Below, in pieces: positions 26,831 through 35,799 of a DNA stretch of 64,000 nucleotides. The translations under genes and the position numbers were made by a program. The notes under the pieces are model-generated. The model had not been told where the DNA came from. It did no database searches and saw nothing but the letters and a program-made list of their open reading frames with translations. The DNA is taken from NCBI RefSeq assembly GCF_018283455.1, contig NZ_JAAMTH010000001.1, forward strand, positions 405,001-469,000, in the 5' to 3' direction. Numbering within the stretch: the stretch's first letter is position 1; each line of letters starts with the position of its first letter. This stretch comes from Planococcus sp. MSAK28401 (GTDB taxonomy: Bacteria > Bacillota > Bacilli > Bacillales_A > Planococcaceae).

Positions 26831-27298
26831 ATGGAAACAGTTTACGAAGCAAATTTGATCGGATCGGATTTAAAAATAGCAATCGTTACAGGCAGGTTCA
26901 ATGATTTCATCACCTCGCGCTTGTTGGATGGCGCCGTCGACGGCTTGGTGCGTCATGGCGTCAACAAAGAAAACATCGACACTGCCTGGGTGCCGGGGGC
27001 ATTTGAATTGCCGCTAGTCGCGAAGAAAATGGCGGAAACAAAAAAATACGATGCGGTTATCGCACTCGGCACCGTGATCCGCGGTTCGACGACGCATTAC
27101 GATTATGTCTGCAGCGAAGCGGCGAAAGGCATTGCACAAGCCGGCATGTCGACGGGTGTTCCGGTCATTTTCGGCGTATTGACGACAGAAACGATTGAAC
27201 AGGCGATTGAACGCGCTGGCACGAAAGCCGGAAACAAAGGCTACGAAGCGGCGGTCTCTGCAGTTGAAATGGGCAATTTGATGAAAGCATTCGACTGA
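26831..27298 (+). CDS. ribH: 6,7-dimethyl-8-ribityllumazine synthase
   Basis: 155 residues; subunit of the icosahedral lumazine synthase. Typical segments are [35 protein letters not shown] and FGVLTTE. It condenses the two branch products to lumazine. An upstream in-frame GTG lies inside the ribosome binding site, so ATG 26831 behind AAGGAGTG is chosen. Last gene of the rib operon. Confidence 0.96.
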   Translation: METVYEANLIGSDLKIAIVTGRFNDFITSRLLDGAVDGLVRHGVNKENIDTAWVPGAFELPLVAKKMAETKKYDAVIALGTVIRGSTTHYDYVCSEAAKGIAQAGMSTGVPVIFGVLTTETIEQAIERAGTKAGNKGYEAAVSAVEMGNLMKAFD

Positions 27299-27387
27299 TC
27301 GAACGGAGCTGAAACAGGTTTTTGATTGAAGGAATGAAGCCAGGTATTTTCTTGGCATCAATCATTTCAGACAAATGAATAAATAAA

Positions 27388-27427
27388 ATAAGCCTGCATT
27401 CTTTCATGAATGCAGGCTTATTTTTTT
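27388..27427 (+). terminator. Terminator of the rib operon
   Basis: AATAAGCCTGCATT / AATGCAGGCTTATT stem with eight T. Confidence 0.92.
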
Positions 27428-27643
27428 TATGGTATTTCTTTTGATGCAACAATACATCATTGAGATTCCAGCCCATATTGCTTTGAGTTCAAAAGATATT
27501 TTATTTATAGCTTATTATAATAATGCATTGACAATTAACATAATTTTTAGAATAATGAAAAATAAATCATCTATTATCCTTAAAATGGAAAGGTAGGGGG
27601 AAAGGCGAATCATCATTTATGATAGGCCGTCCATAGACGTATT

Positions 27644-27657
27644 TGTTAGCGTTTTCA
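27644..27657 (+). promoter_or_regulatory. Near-consensus cre site (CcpA)
   Basis: TGTTAGCGTTTTCA matches 13 of 14 positions of TGWAARCGYTWNCW. It lies 16 bp before the first gene of the symporter operon, downstream of AT-rich promoter-like sequence (27500-27600), where CcpA binding would act as a roadblock. Carbon repression of an acetate-type symporter is biologically sensible; binding itself is inferred. Confidence 0.55.
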
Positions 27658-27673
27658 AAGAAGGAGTGAGTCG

Positions 27674-27859
27674 ATGATCTGGGTTCTTACATTGAGCCTC
27701 ATTACCATCGTGTCTGTAGTAGCAGGGTTAAGAAAGCGGAAGGTGGTCTATTTCTTCCTTCCATTTGTATCGATTTTTGCATTCATGCTCGTCAAAGTCA
27801 TTATGGTACCACTCCCATTCCTGGATACGGTCCGTTTCATTTTCCAGTTGAGGGGGTGA
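27674..27859 (+). CDS. Small hydrophobic membrane protein
   Basis: 61 residues with two hydrophobic stretches (about 2-18 and 24-48) separated by GLRKRK. It starts with ATG behind AAGGAGTGAG, an excellent site, and sits first in the same direction as the DUF4212 and symporter genes. I do not recognise a family. The position suggests a small accessory subunit of the symporter or a leader-encoded protein; function unknown. Confidence 0.6.
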   Translation: MIWVLTLSLITIVSVVAGLRKRKVVYFFLPFVSIFAFMLVKVIMVPLPFLDTVRFIFQLRG

Positions 27860-27909
27860 ACTTCGCAATAGAGGAATTCGGCTTCTAAATCGGTAAAGGG
27901 GTGGGTAAT

Positions 27910-28188
27910 TTGAGGAAGATCGATAAAAAACAAGCAGATGCGTATTTCCGGACTCGTACCACGTTGGTCACCATCTATTTATTGATCGGGTTTTCGGCAT
28001 CTTTCGGGGTCGTCATGTTCGCGGAGGAATTATCGGGCTTCAGCGTCAATGGAATGCCTTTCCATTATTTCATGGGAGCGCAAGGGGCGGTGTTGACCTT
28101 CATCATTCTGCTGTTTGTTAATGCCATCGTCAACGACCGGATCGACAAGAAATTTGGTTTGGACCAAGACTTGGAAGACAAGAAATAG
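27910..28188 (+). CDS. DUF4212 small subunit of a sodium/solute symporter
   Basis: 92 residues with two membrane helices (about 15-37 and 52-75). It contains YFRTRTTLVTIYLLIGF and HYFMGAQGAVLTFI, which fit the DUF4212 family that precedes large VC_2705-type symporters. The TTG at 27910 is preferred because AAAGGGGTG lies seven to eight bases upstream. A GTG at 27901 in the same frame falls inside that binding site. It probably forms a complex with the next gene's product. Confidence 0.85.
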   Translation: MRKIDKKQADAYFRTRTTLVTIYLLIGFSASFGVVMFAEELSGFSVNGMPFHYFMGAQGAVLTFIILLFVNAIVNDRIDKKFGLDQDLEDKK

Positions 28189-28252
28189 CATAGCGCTTCC
28201 AACTAAATAAGAGCGATGGATAAAATTGCATAATTGACAAGGGGGAGAAGCA

Positions 28253-29932
28253 GTGGATTCACAATTTCTCGTATCACTTGTATTGATCCTGGCAACATTC
28301 GGCTTGTACATCGGCATCGCCGTCTACAATATGGCCAGGCAAACATCCGACTTTTACGTAGCGGGACGCAATGTTCCTGCCGTGTTCAACGGGATGGCGA
28401 TCGGCGCCGACTGGATGAGCGCCGCGTCGTTCATCGGGATGGCCGGGACGGTCATGTTGCTTGGATATGACGGCCTTGCCTATATCATGGGCTGGACAGG
28501 CGGGTATTTGCTTTTGACTTTCCTATTGGCGCCGCAGCTCCGGAAATCGGGGCGCTACACGGTACCGGAGTTTATCGGCGACCGTTATAGCAGCAGCACC
28601 GCGCGCTTGATCGCGGCCGTTGCGACCATCATTATCAGTTTTACATATTCGATCGGGCAGCTCTCGGGATCCGGCGTCGTCATCGGCCGGCTTTTGGAAG
28701 TGCCGACAGCTGTCGGGACGATCATTGGCGTTGTCTTGATCGCTTTCTACTCGGCGCTTGGCGGAATGAAAGGGATTACGTGGACGCAGGTGGCGCAATA
28801 CCTGGTCTTGATCATCGCCTATTTAATCCCTGTTATTTTCATGTCGCTGCAATTGACGAGCAACCCGATTCCATGGCTGTCTTACGGGCAAATTATCGGA
28901 GAACTCCAGCAACTCGATCAGCAGCTTGGCGTCTCTGAATACGTCGTGCCGTTTACGGAAGCGACCAAATGGCAATTTCTTGCACTCATGTTTACATTGA
29001 TGGCCGGGACAGCGGGGTTGCCTCATGTTATCGTGCGGTTCTACACGGTTTCTACAATGAAAGCAGCCCGTTGGAGCGGCGCGTGGGCGTTATTATTCAT
29101 CGGTTTACTGTACTTGTCTGCACCGGCTTACGCGGCATTTTCACGTTTCATCCTGATGACTCAAGTAGCCGGCTCTTCAATAGCTGACCTTCCCGCTTGG
29201 ACAACATCTTGGGTCAATACCGGCTCATTGTCGGTAGCTGATACAAACGGCGATGGCATCCTGCAATGGGAAGAAATCGTCATCAGCAACGACATCGTGG
29301 TCATGGCAACGCCTGAAATCGCCAATCTCGGTGTCTTCGTTATTGGTTTGATGGCTGCAGGCGCGATGGCTGCGGCACTTTCAACAGCGGGTGGGCTGAT
29401 GATTGCGATTTCAGCTGCTTTGTCCCAGGACATCTATTATCGTTCGATAAATCCAAAAGCGACGGAGAGCCAACGTCTGCTCGTTGGCCGCGCATCGATT
29501 ATCATCGCGACTGTCGCAGCCGGCATCGTGGCACTGAATCCACCTGGCGCAATCACGCAGATCGTGGCATGGGCATTTGCGCTTGCATCCGGAACGTTCT
29601 TCCCGGCGCTGATTCTCGGGGTATGGTGGAGACGGGCAAACGGGCCAGGGGTCATCGCCGGCATGCTGGTCGGTTTGACGGTCACCTTGACGTATATTTT
29701 TGCGGCTAAATTCGGCGGCTTTACGATTCTCGGCATTATCGATACAGGCGCAGGGGTCTTCGGGGCCACGGCGGCGATCCTGACGATCATCATCGTTTCA
29801 CTAGCGACGAAGCCGCCATCGAAAGAAACGCAGGAAGAAGTTCTGGACTTGCGCTATCCAGAAGGCATGACATATAAAGACGGTGAAGTATGGCGCACCG
29901 ACCCGGTCGAAACTAAACGTCCGGAGCATTGA
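28253..29932 (+). CDS. Sodium:solute symporter, VC_2705/ActP-like (acetate type)
   Basis: 559 residues, 13 or so membrane segments, SSS family. It begins with ..FYVAGRNVPAVFNGMAIGADWMSAAS, typical of cation-acetate symporters of the large two-component subfamily that pairs with DUF4212. Residues 330-341 (DTNGDGILQWEE) form a textbook EF-hand loop in an extracytoplasmic loop, suggesting Ca2+ binding. The GTG start follows AAGGGGGAG. It is likely carbon-repressed through the cre site at 27644. Acetate or a short carboxylate is the probable substrate. Confidence 0.88.
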   Translation: MDSQFLVSLVLILATFGLYIGIAVYNMARQTSDFYVAGRNVPAVFNGMAIGADWMSAASFIGMAGTVMLLGYDGLAYIMGWTGGYLLLTFLLAPQLRKSGRYTVPEFIGDRYSSSTARLIAAVATIIISFTYSIGQLSGSGVVIGRLLEVPTAVGTIIGVVLIAFYSALGGMKGITWTQVAQYLVLIIAYLIPVIFMSLQLTSNPIPWLSYGQIIGELQQLDQQLGVSEYVVPFTEATKWQFLALMFTLMAGTAGLPHVIVRFYTVSTMKAARWSGAWALLFIGLLYLSAPAYAAFSRFILMTQVAGSSIADLPAWTTSWVNTGSLSVADTNGDGILQWEEIVISNDIVVMATPEIANLGVFVIGLMAAGAMAAALSTAGGLMIAISAALSQDIYYRSINPKATESQRLLVGRASIIIATVAAGIVALNPPGAITQIVAWAFALASGTFFPALILGVWWRRANGPGVIAGMLVGLTVTLTYIFAAKFGGFTILGIIDTGAGVFGATAAILTIIIVSLATKPPSKETQEEVLDLRYPEGMTYKDGEVWRTDPVETKRPEH

Positions 29933-29966
29933 AAAAAGAGCGGAAGCCCGGGCTTCCGCTCTTTTT
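29932..29966 (+). terminator. Terminator of the symporter operon
   Basis: AAAAAAGAGCGGAAGCCC / GGGCTTCCGCTCTTTTT; a nearly loopless stem that begins at the last base of the stop codon. Confidence 0.92.
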
Positions 29967-29995
29967 CTATGTTCGCCAAATGGGTGTGGCGGTCT

Positions 29996-31042
29996 TTATT
30001 CTTTTCGGAAAACCCAAGCGCGCTGGGCCACGAAACCGAAGATGAACAGCACCGTATCGACCATCACTTTCAAGATTACTTCTCCGCGGCCGAGCCATTC
30101 TGCATACAGGAATTGCACAGAAGCGGCAGAAGCGCCCATGATGAAAGCAGCCAATATATAATAGCGCAGCAAAGATCGCCTGGAGCCCTGCTTAAAGACT
30201 TTATTGCGGTTGATATAGTAATTGAACAAGGAAGACAGGATGCGCGCCGCTACCGTGGCGATGATGATGAACGTTTCCGGCGACTCGTCGCGCAACAGCT
30301 GGACGAACAGCCAGAACAAGGCGATATCGAGTCCAAATGAAGCCAATCCTGAGATTCCGTAGAATATAAAGATCTTGTAAATATGGTAAGAGTCTCGGAG
30401 CGGGTGGAAATGGGACGACTTATTCTCGTCCAAATAAACGGTTTCAATGGTCACTTCCGACACCGGGATGTAATTCTTTTTTAACGCCGCGAGCATATTC
30501 ATTTCATATTCAAAGCGTTCGCCGAGCACATCGAGAAGCCTTGGCAAAAATTTTACGGGAATACCGCGCAGGCCGGTCTGTGTATCGCTTAAGTCTGCGC
30601 CGGTCGATACGCGAAACAACAAACGCGTGAACCGGTTGCCGAAGCGGCTGCGGAACGGGATATTGGGTTGAGAAAAATCCCGAGCCCCTAGCACGACATG
30701 GTTCGGCGATTCTTCAAGTTCATCTGCGATTCTGACCATATCCGCTACCAGATGCTGACCATCTGCGTCGGCAGTAATGATGGCTTCGATCGGCAATTGT
30801 TCATTAAGGATGTAATGGAAGACGGTTTTCAGCGCGCGCCCTTTTCCTTGATTGACTGCATGGGTCAATAAAGTGACTTGTGGCAGTTTTTCCAACTCGT
30901 CAAAAAAGCCTTCATAGTCGGCGCCACTGCCGTCATTTACAACAATGACCCGTGAAAAGCCGGCTGATATCGCTTCTTCGATTATAAGTTTGCATGGCTC
31001 TTCCGGTTTATAAGCCGGAATGACGATGGCGAATTGTTTCAC
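29996..31042 (-). CDS. GT2 glycosyltransferase fused to GtrA domain
   Basis: 348 residues. The N-terminal family 2 glycosyltransferase (1-215) has IVIPAYKPEE, VNDGSG and the metal-binding TADADGQH. The C-terminal GtrA domain (about 225-345) has four membrane helices and ends in AQRAWVFRK. Such fusions resemble dolichol-phosphate-mannose-type synthases that load a sugar on undecaprenyl phosphate, with GtrA flipping it. A TTG six bases earlier is in frame, but the GTG at 31042 is better spaced from AAAGAGG. Likely role: cell-surface polymer glycosylation. Confidence 0.85.
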   Translation of the reverse strand: MKQFAIVIPAYKPEEPCKLIIEEAISAGFSRVIVVNDGSGADYEGFFDELEKLPQVTLLTHAVNQGKGRALKTVFHYILNEQLPIEAIITADADGQHLVADMVRIADELEESPNHVVLGARDFSQPNIPFRSRFGNRFTRLLFRVSTGADLSDTQTGLRGIPVKFLPRLLDVLGERFEYEMNMLAALKKNYIPVSEVTIETVYLDENKSSHFHPLRDSYHIYKIFIFYGISGLASFGLDIALFWLFVQLLRDESPETFIIIATVAARILSSLFNYYINRNKVFKQGSRRSLLRYYILAAFIMGASAASVQFLYAEWLGRGEVILKVMVDTVLFIFGFVAQRAWVFRKE

Positions 31043-31201
31043 AGGCAACCTCTTTCCATTTCTGGCCTTCAGAAATAAGATACTGGCATATGTTTCTATC
31101 TCTATATAATGATACTACCCCAATTCCGGTTCTTTAGTCGTGACCTTTAAGAATTCCTTAGTGCTTTTTGATAGCAATCGATTCACAGGCCTGCATAGTG
31201 C

Positions 31202-31759
31202 TTAATCGGAGATGACATCTTCGGGGCGGTAGCCATCCTGCAACTGGCGTATCGATAAGCCGAAATCCATTTGAAGATGGGGATAATCTTTGAAGCCCAT
31301 CCAATCGCCGCCCCATTCGAAGCCGAGCTCTTTGGCGATATCCGCTACTTCAAACCAATCAGGACGGCCGTTTTCATTGCCGTCTCGCTGGATGTCCCAA
31401 ACGACGGAGCCATCAGGCAGGCGCAGCGCGAAATCGATGGCCAGTCCGTAATTATGATAGGACTCGCCACCTTCTGCATAAGTGACGACGTTCCCGCTCC
31501 GCGAGCGGCCTTGGGCATGGATCTCGTTTTGCTCTTCGACGGAACGGAAACCGTCGGTGATGAGGATGTCGATGCCGATTTCATCAGCCTGCGCGATCAG
31601 CTGGTCGCGTTTAGATTCGACAATAGGGTGCAGGCCGGTCGGGAGCGGCCGTTCAGCGCGTTCGTTGCGCTCTTCGATTTCCCGTTCGATCCAAATGAAC
31701 AAAAATGCACCGAGGATAAGCAAGAACAGCAATGAAAAGACGGTGCGGAATGTTTTCAA
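31202..31759 (-). CDS. M15 family D,D-carboxypeptidase / L-Ala-D-Glu endopeptidase (CwlK/VanY-like)
   Basis: 185 residues. An N-terminal signal anchor (5-24) is followed by an M15 peptidase domain. Zinc ligands are visible in SYHNYGLAIDFAL (His, Asp) and YPHLQMDF (His), with DGFRSVEEQ upstream, so the active site is complete. It acts on peptidoglycan stem peptides outside the membrane. The TTG start follows GAGGTGA with a seven-base spacer. Single gene. Confidence 0.88.
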   Translation of the reverse strand: MKTFRTVFSLLFLLILGAFLFIWIEREIEERNERAERPLPTGLHPIVESKRDQLIAQADEIGIDILITDGFRSVEEQNEIHAQGRSRSGNVVTYAEGGESYHNYGLAIDFALRLPDGSVVWDIQRDGNENGRPDWFEVADIAKELGFEWGGDWMGFKDYPHLQMDFGLSIRQLQDGYRPEDVISD

Positions 31760-31862
31760 GTGATTTCACCTCGTAACTTGATTGTAGCAAAAATCCTTAA
31801 GCAAGTATCCGGCAGGAGTTTTTGGTACGATAAGAGAAACAGATTTTTTGGAGGGATACATA

Positions 31863-32594
31863 ATGGTCATTGAATTAATGAAATCACACGCATCGGTCCG
31901 CGACTATAAAGACCAGCCATTGACGCGCGCGCAAGTCCATGAATTGGTCGAAGCGGCTCAATATGCGGCAACGTCCCACTTCGTGCAAGCTTATTCCATC
32001 GTTTGGGTGACAGATGAAGACAAGCGCAAACGCCTCGGCGAGCTGTCCAAAAACCCGAAACAGATGGAGGGGGCAGGAGCCGTATTCTTAATGTGCGCCG
32101 ACTACAACCGGTTGGGGCACGCTGCGAAACTGCAAGGAGAAGAAATTGTGTTCGACCAGGCGGAGAATTTGCTGGTCGCGGTCACGGATGTCGGTTTGCT
32201 CGCGCAGAACTTGGCACTTGCCGCTGAATCCAAAGGCTATGGCATCTGCTATATCGGCGGAGTGCGCAATAATATGGAAGAAATCAGCAAGCTTGTTGGT
32301 TTGCCCGAAGGCGTTTTCCCGGTCTATGGCTTAACGGTTGGCGTGCCGAACGAAGCCAATGAAGTGAAGCCGCGGCTTCCTGTAGAAGCCGTGCTTCATG
32401 AAAATGAATACGACGAAGCGAAATACGCAGAAATTTTGCCGGCATATGACGAAACGATCATGGCCTATTATGCCGCACGCTCGAACAACCAAAAAACCGC
32501 CAAATGGAGCGAACAGATGGCGACGTTCTTGAACAAGCCCCATCGCCCTGATTTGAAGGATGTATTGGCCAAACGCGGGTATCTATTCAAATAA
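31863..32594 (+). CDS. nfrA: NADPH-dependent nitroreductase (NfrA1-like)
   Basis: 243 residues, FMN-binding nitroreductase fold. It contains MKSHASVRDYKDQPL at the N-terminus, the AAQYAATSHFVQAYS segment, and GICYIGGVRNN near residue 137. It reduces nitro compounds, flavins or quinones with NADPH and is part of the thiol/oxidative stress response in Bacillus. The frame is open five codons upstream, but ATG 31863 follows GGAGGG. Confidence 0.88.
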   Translation: MVIELMKSHASVRDYKDQPLTRAQVHELVEAAQYAATSHFVQAYSIVWVTDEDKRKRLGELSKNPKQMEGAGAVFLMCADYNRLGHAAKLQGEEIVFDQAENLLVAVTDVGLLAQNLALAAESKGYGICYIGGVRNNMEEISKLVGLPEGVFPVYGLTVGVPNEANEVKPRLPVEAVLHENEYDEAKYAEILPAYDETIMAYYAARSNNQKTAKWSEQMATFLNKPHRPDLKDVLAKRGYLFK

Positions 32595-32642
32595 GAAGTG
32601 CATTCATCAATAACCTGGAATAATTGAGGAGGCTGAGAAGCA

Positions 32643-33257
32643 ATGAAAATCGCGTTATTTGGAGCAACCGGAAGAGTCGGCAGATACGTCTTGAACATGG
32701 CGCTTCGCGATGGCCATGAAGTGAAGGCACTAGTCCGGAGAGCGGACCTTGAACCCCATGCAAATCTGGACTTGATTGTTGGCAATGTCCGCAATGAAGA
32801 GGACATTCGCCAGACGCTGGAAGGGGCGGATGCCGTCATTAGCGCAATCGGCACCGACCGCACGACCACCTTATCGGATGCGACACCGCTAATCGTGAAA
32901 GCGATGGAAGCGGAAGGCATACGGCGCATCATTACCATCGGGACCGCCGGTATTTTGAACAGCCGCTTGAGCCCGGGGCTGCTCCGCTATCAGGGCGGCG
33001 ATTCGAAGCGCCAATTGACCTTTGCGGCGGAAGAACATGAAAAAGCCTATAAATCATTGGAACAAAGTGATTTGGACTGGACGATTGTATGCCCAACGTA
33101 TTTGCCGGATGGCGAACCGAAAGGCTATTTCCGTTTTGAAGAAAATTACTTGCCGGAAGACGGCAAAGAAATCACAGCCGGCGATACCGCATTGTTCGCT
33201 TACGAGCAATTGGATTCAGATGATTTCCTGAAAAGCCGCGTCGGCATTGCATATTGA
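32643..33257 (+). CDS. NAD(P)-binding atypical SDR protein
   Basis: 204 residues. The Rossmann motif GATGRVGRYV is at residues 7-16, then NVRNEEDI and ITIGTAGILN. This is the NAD(P)H-binding family of atypical short-chain dehydrogenases (flavin reductase / NmrA-like). Substrate unknown. It follows nfrA by 48 bp in the same direction and shares its terminator region, so co-transcription is likely. The ATG follows GAGGAGGC. Confidence 0.83.
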   Translation: MKIALFGATGRVGRYVLNMALRDGHEVKALVRRADLEPHANLDLIVGNVRNEEDIRQTLEGADAVISAIGTDRTTTLSDATPLIVKAMEAEGIRRIITIGTAGILNSRLSPGLLRYQGGDSKRQLTFAAEEHEKAYKSLEQSDLDWTIVCPTYLPDGEPKGYFRFEENYLPEDGKEITAGDTALFAYEQLDSDDFLKSRVGIAY

Positions 33258-33260
33258 ACG

Positions 33261-33299
33261 AAAAAACCCCTTGAACCGTAAAGCGTTCAAGGGGTTTTT
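33261..33299. terminator. Bidirectional terminator
   Basis: AAAAAACCCCTTGAAC / GTTCAAGGGGTTTTT stem between convergent units. Confidence 0.9.
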
Positions 33300-33306
33300 G
33301 CGTGTA

Positions 33307-34247
33307 TCAGGCAGTAACGTCGCGTTTTGAGAATGTCCAATAACTGATCACCATAAAGACCAGGAAATAGACCGTCAAAACGATGAGCGACATGGCCATC
33401 GTGATATCTGGGATGGGCATGAAGCCTGTATAGAATTGAGTTAAATCGGTATGCGTGAACAAATAATATTTGACGATTTCAAAGCGCTGCAACAAGAAGA
33501 CGAGTTGCACGCCGACAAACATAAGGAAAATTGATACGCCGATCGCAAGCGAACTGGAGCGGAAAACCGTCCCGAGCATAAATGCGAACGTCCCGATCAT
33601 CCATGTACTCGCCAAGCTGAGCACGGATAGTTTCAATGCTTCAGCCCAGTAAGAGCCTTCAACGACTTCCGATCCGTTCCATACCAGGAATGCGCCGTCT
33701 CCAACTCCAAAGAAAATCCAGCTGAATAAAGCGATCGATACGAAAGTAAGGAGGCAAATAATAATGCGAACAACATCGTAGTAATGTATTTGGACGTCAG
33801 TATTTTCCACCTTTTAACCGGGCGCGTCAACAACATCTTGATTGTTCCTTGTGAAAACTCGGAAGCAACGATTCCTGCCCCAACGATGACCGTGAACAGC
33901 GTCACGAGCGACAGCATCATATGGCTATCGAGCACTTGCTGCTGCAGGCTTTCGACTTTAAATGGTGCAGCATCATTGGCCAATCGATATTCTGCAATGG
34001 CAGCCTGGCCTTCGTAATAATCTTGTTGGGCAGGGCCGATGTCCGGATTTTGCAATTGATCCTCTGCTGAAGCCAAGTTCATCATTTCCATTTCTTGCCA
34101 CTCCATCTCTGGTGCAGGAGCGGTGGATTCAATCCATTTAGTGATGCCGGCATTTGCCAATAAGATGACGATCAGCAGGATAGCCATGATCCATGTCGCT
34201 TTTTTACTCCATAATTTCATCCATTCATTTTGTATGAGCTTGAGCAA
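33307..34247 (-). pseudogene. ABC-2 type permease, frameshifted
   Basis: Two overlapping frames on the minus strand join to one permease. The upstream frame (34247 to about 33750) encodes an N-terminal signal-like helix, a large outside loop and SQGTIKMLLTRPVKRW, an ABC-2 motif. It then goes out of frame after LLFASLL. The downstream frame (about 33760 to 33307) continues TFVSIALFSWIFFG and four more helices ending in SKRDVTA. A single lost base near 33745-33760 explains the break. No clear slippery heptamer is visible, so it is either a real mutation or a sequence error. The start is a TTG after GGAGG, overlapping the end of the ATPase gene by 23 bp. Confidence 0.8.
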
Positions 34248-35148
34248 TTTCGCCGCCTCCAGTCATTTCAAGGAATTGATCTTCTAAGGTCGTGCGGTGT
34301 GGCTGGACAGCGTACAAATCAACGCCTGCAGCAGTGAGCAGCTTGATGGCGCCCGGGACATGCTCCGGTTCTGTATCAATCAGATAGCCGTTTTCATGCG
34401 GGTGCACAGTGAAGCCGATCTCTTCGAGCACTTGTTTCGCCTGGTCAGCAGGCTTGGCTTCTATGTAATAGCGGGATTGCTGGTGCTCGTTGACGTTTTT
34501 GATGTCGATCAATTCGCCATTTTGGATAATGGCGATGCGGTCGCACAATAATTCGATCTCCGACAATAGATGGCTGGAGACGAAAATAGCGACATCGTTC
34601 TCACGTGCCACTTTGCGCAAATACATGCGGAATTCTCGAATGCCAGCAGGATCCAGGCCGTTTGTCGGTTCATCCAAAATCAAAAACTCCGGATTGTTGA
34701 GGAGTGCTTGTGCAAGGCCAAGGCGTTGGCGCATGCCGAGTGAATACGAACCCACTTTTTCCTTGATGCGGTTTTGCATGCCGACTTGCTGGATCACTTC
34801 GTCGATGCGGGCTTTTGTCACGCCCTTATGCATACGCGCAAAATGCACCAAATTTTTGTAGCCGGACATAAATTTGTACATCTCCGGATTTTCGACAATG
34901 ACGCCGACTTTTTCGATGCTTCCCTCGAAATCGGTGCGGATCGATTTGCCGCCGATCAGGATATCGCCTTGCGTCGGCTTCATCAATCCGACCATCATCC
35001 GGATCGTCGTCGTTTTGCCTGCCCCGTTCGGCCCGAGAAACCCGGTAATCTCCCCTTTATGGAGATCCAAGTTCAAGTTTTTAATGATCTGCTTTTTGCC
35101 GATCGTCTTTGAGAGCTTGCGAATCTCAACAATTTTCTCATTGCTCAT
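34225..35148 (-). CDS. ABC transporter ATP-binding protein (BcrA-like)
   Basis: 307 residues. Walker A GPNGAGKTTT lies near residue 40, the signature YSLGMRQRLGLAQ near 137, and Walker B LILDEPTNGLDP follows. A C-terminal extension (215-305) is typical of drug and lantibiotic exporters (BcrA/NatA class). An in-frame GTG nine bases upstream overlaps the Shine-Dalgarno AAGGTGG, so ATG 35148 is used. It forms an operon with the permease, which is disrupted here, so the exporter may be non-functional. Confidence 0.88.
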   Translation of the reverse strand: MSNEKIVEIRKLSKTIGKKQIIKNLNLDLHKGEITGFLGPNGAGKTTTIRMMVGLMKPTQGDILIGGKSIRTDFEGSIEKVGVIVENPEMYKFMSGYKNLVHFARMHKGVTKARIDEVIQQVGMQNRIKEKVGSYSLGMRQRLGLAQALLNNPEFLILDEPTNGLDPAGIREFRMYLRKVARENDVAIFVSSHLLSEIELLCDRIAIIQNGELIDIKNVNEHQQSRYYIEAKPADQAKQVLEEIGFTVHPHENGYLIDTEPEHVPGAIKLLTAAGVDLYAVQPHRTTLEDQFLEMTGGGEIAQAHTK

Positions 35149-35295
35149 ATGAGCCACCTTCTTTCCGTTTTGCTTTCTTCAGTACTAACGATTCATTTCC
35201 CAGAAAGTTTCAGTTTTCTGGAAATCCGGCAGGCTTAACTATCGCCTCAGCGGGAATAAACCCATTAACAACGAATATATGGAGGGTTTGGCCTT

Positions 35296-35715
35296 ATGAA
35301 TGAATTGCAGGAAACAGAACAAGTGCTCATGGCGTACTATGCCCAGTATTATAAAGGCGCATCATTGGAGGAAATCCAAGAGCTCGACCGCAGCTTGTCG
35401 CAAGGCATCGGGGAAGAAAAGTATAAAGCGGCAATGGCCGAATTGAAAGACCAGGGACTGGTTCATGGCTTAGAAGCGGTCGAGGAAAGAAATCAAGACG
35501 GCGTCGATTCCCCGATGGCGACGAATGAAGGCATGCTTTATATCAATGATGTGCTCAATCTGCAGTCGGATGCGGTAGAAGACCACCAGCTCGATTATTT
35601 GGCGAAGAATCTGGAGACCAGCCACCTGGAACTGACGCTGGAGCCGGTGAAGACCTATATTGAGTCAGTCGTCAAAGAACAGGCGGATGAAAAGCCGAAC
35701 GACAACACGCCTTGA
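35296..35715 (+). CDS. Uncharacterised acidic cytoplasmic protein
   Basis: 139 residues, no signal or membrane segment, very acidic with a helical N-terminal half and a Lys/Asp/Asn-rich tail. The N-terminus (MNELQETEQVLMAYYAQYYK) followed by a predicted winged-helix-like stretch LKDQGLVHGL and NEGMLYINDVL loosely resembles YjcQ-type small proteins, but I would not assign a family. The ATG follows GGAGGG and a terminator follows the stop, so expression is likely. Confidence 0.7.
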   Translation: MNELQETEQVLMAYYAQYYKGASLEEIQELDRSLSQGIGEEKYKAAMAELKDQGLVHGLEAVEERNQDGVDSPMATNEGMLYINDVLNLQSDAVEDHQLDYLAKNLETSHLELTLEPVKTYIESVVKEQADEKPNDNTP

Positions 35716-35722
35716 ATAGTTG

Positions 35723-35755
35723 AAAGCCGCTTCTTTTTCAAGAAGCGGCTTTTTT
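35723..35755 (+). terminator. Terminator
   Basis: AAAGCCGCTTCT / AGAAGCGGCTTT stem, then T6. Confidence 0.9.
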
Positions 35756-35799
35756 GTGTGAAAAATAGTTGGCAAATATTCAACTGCAAGATGGAACAA

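Noticed and set aside
33740..33775. Programmed -1 frameshift in the permease gene
   Set aside because: No X XXY YYZ heptamer in the right frame and no clear downstream stimulator structure; a simple mutation or sequencing error is more likely.
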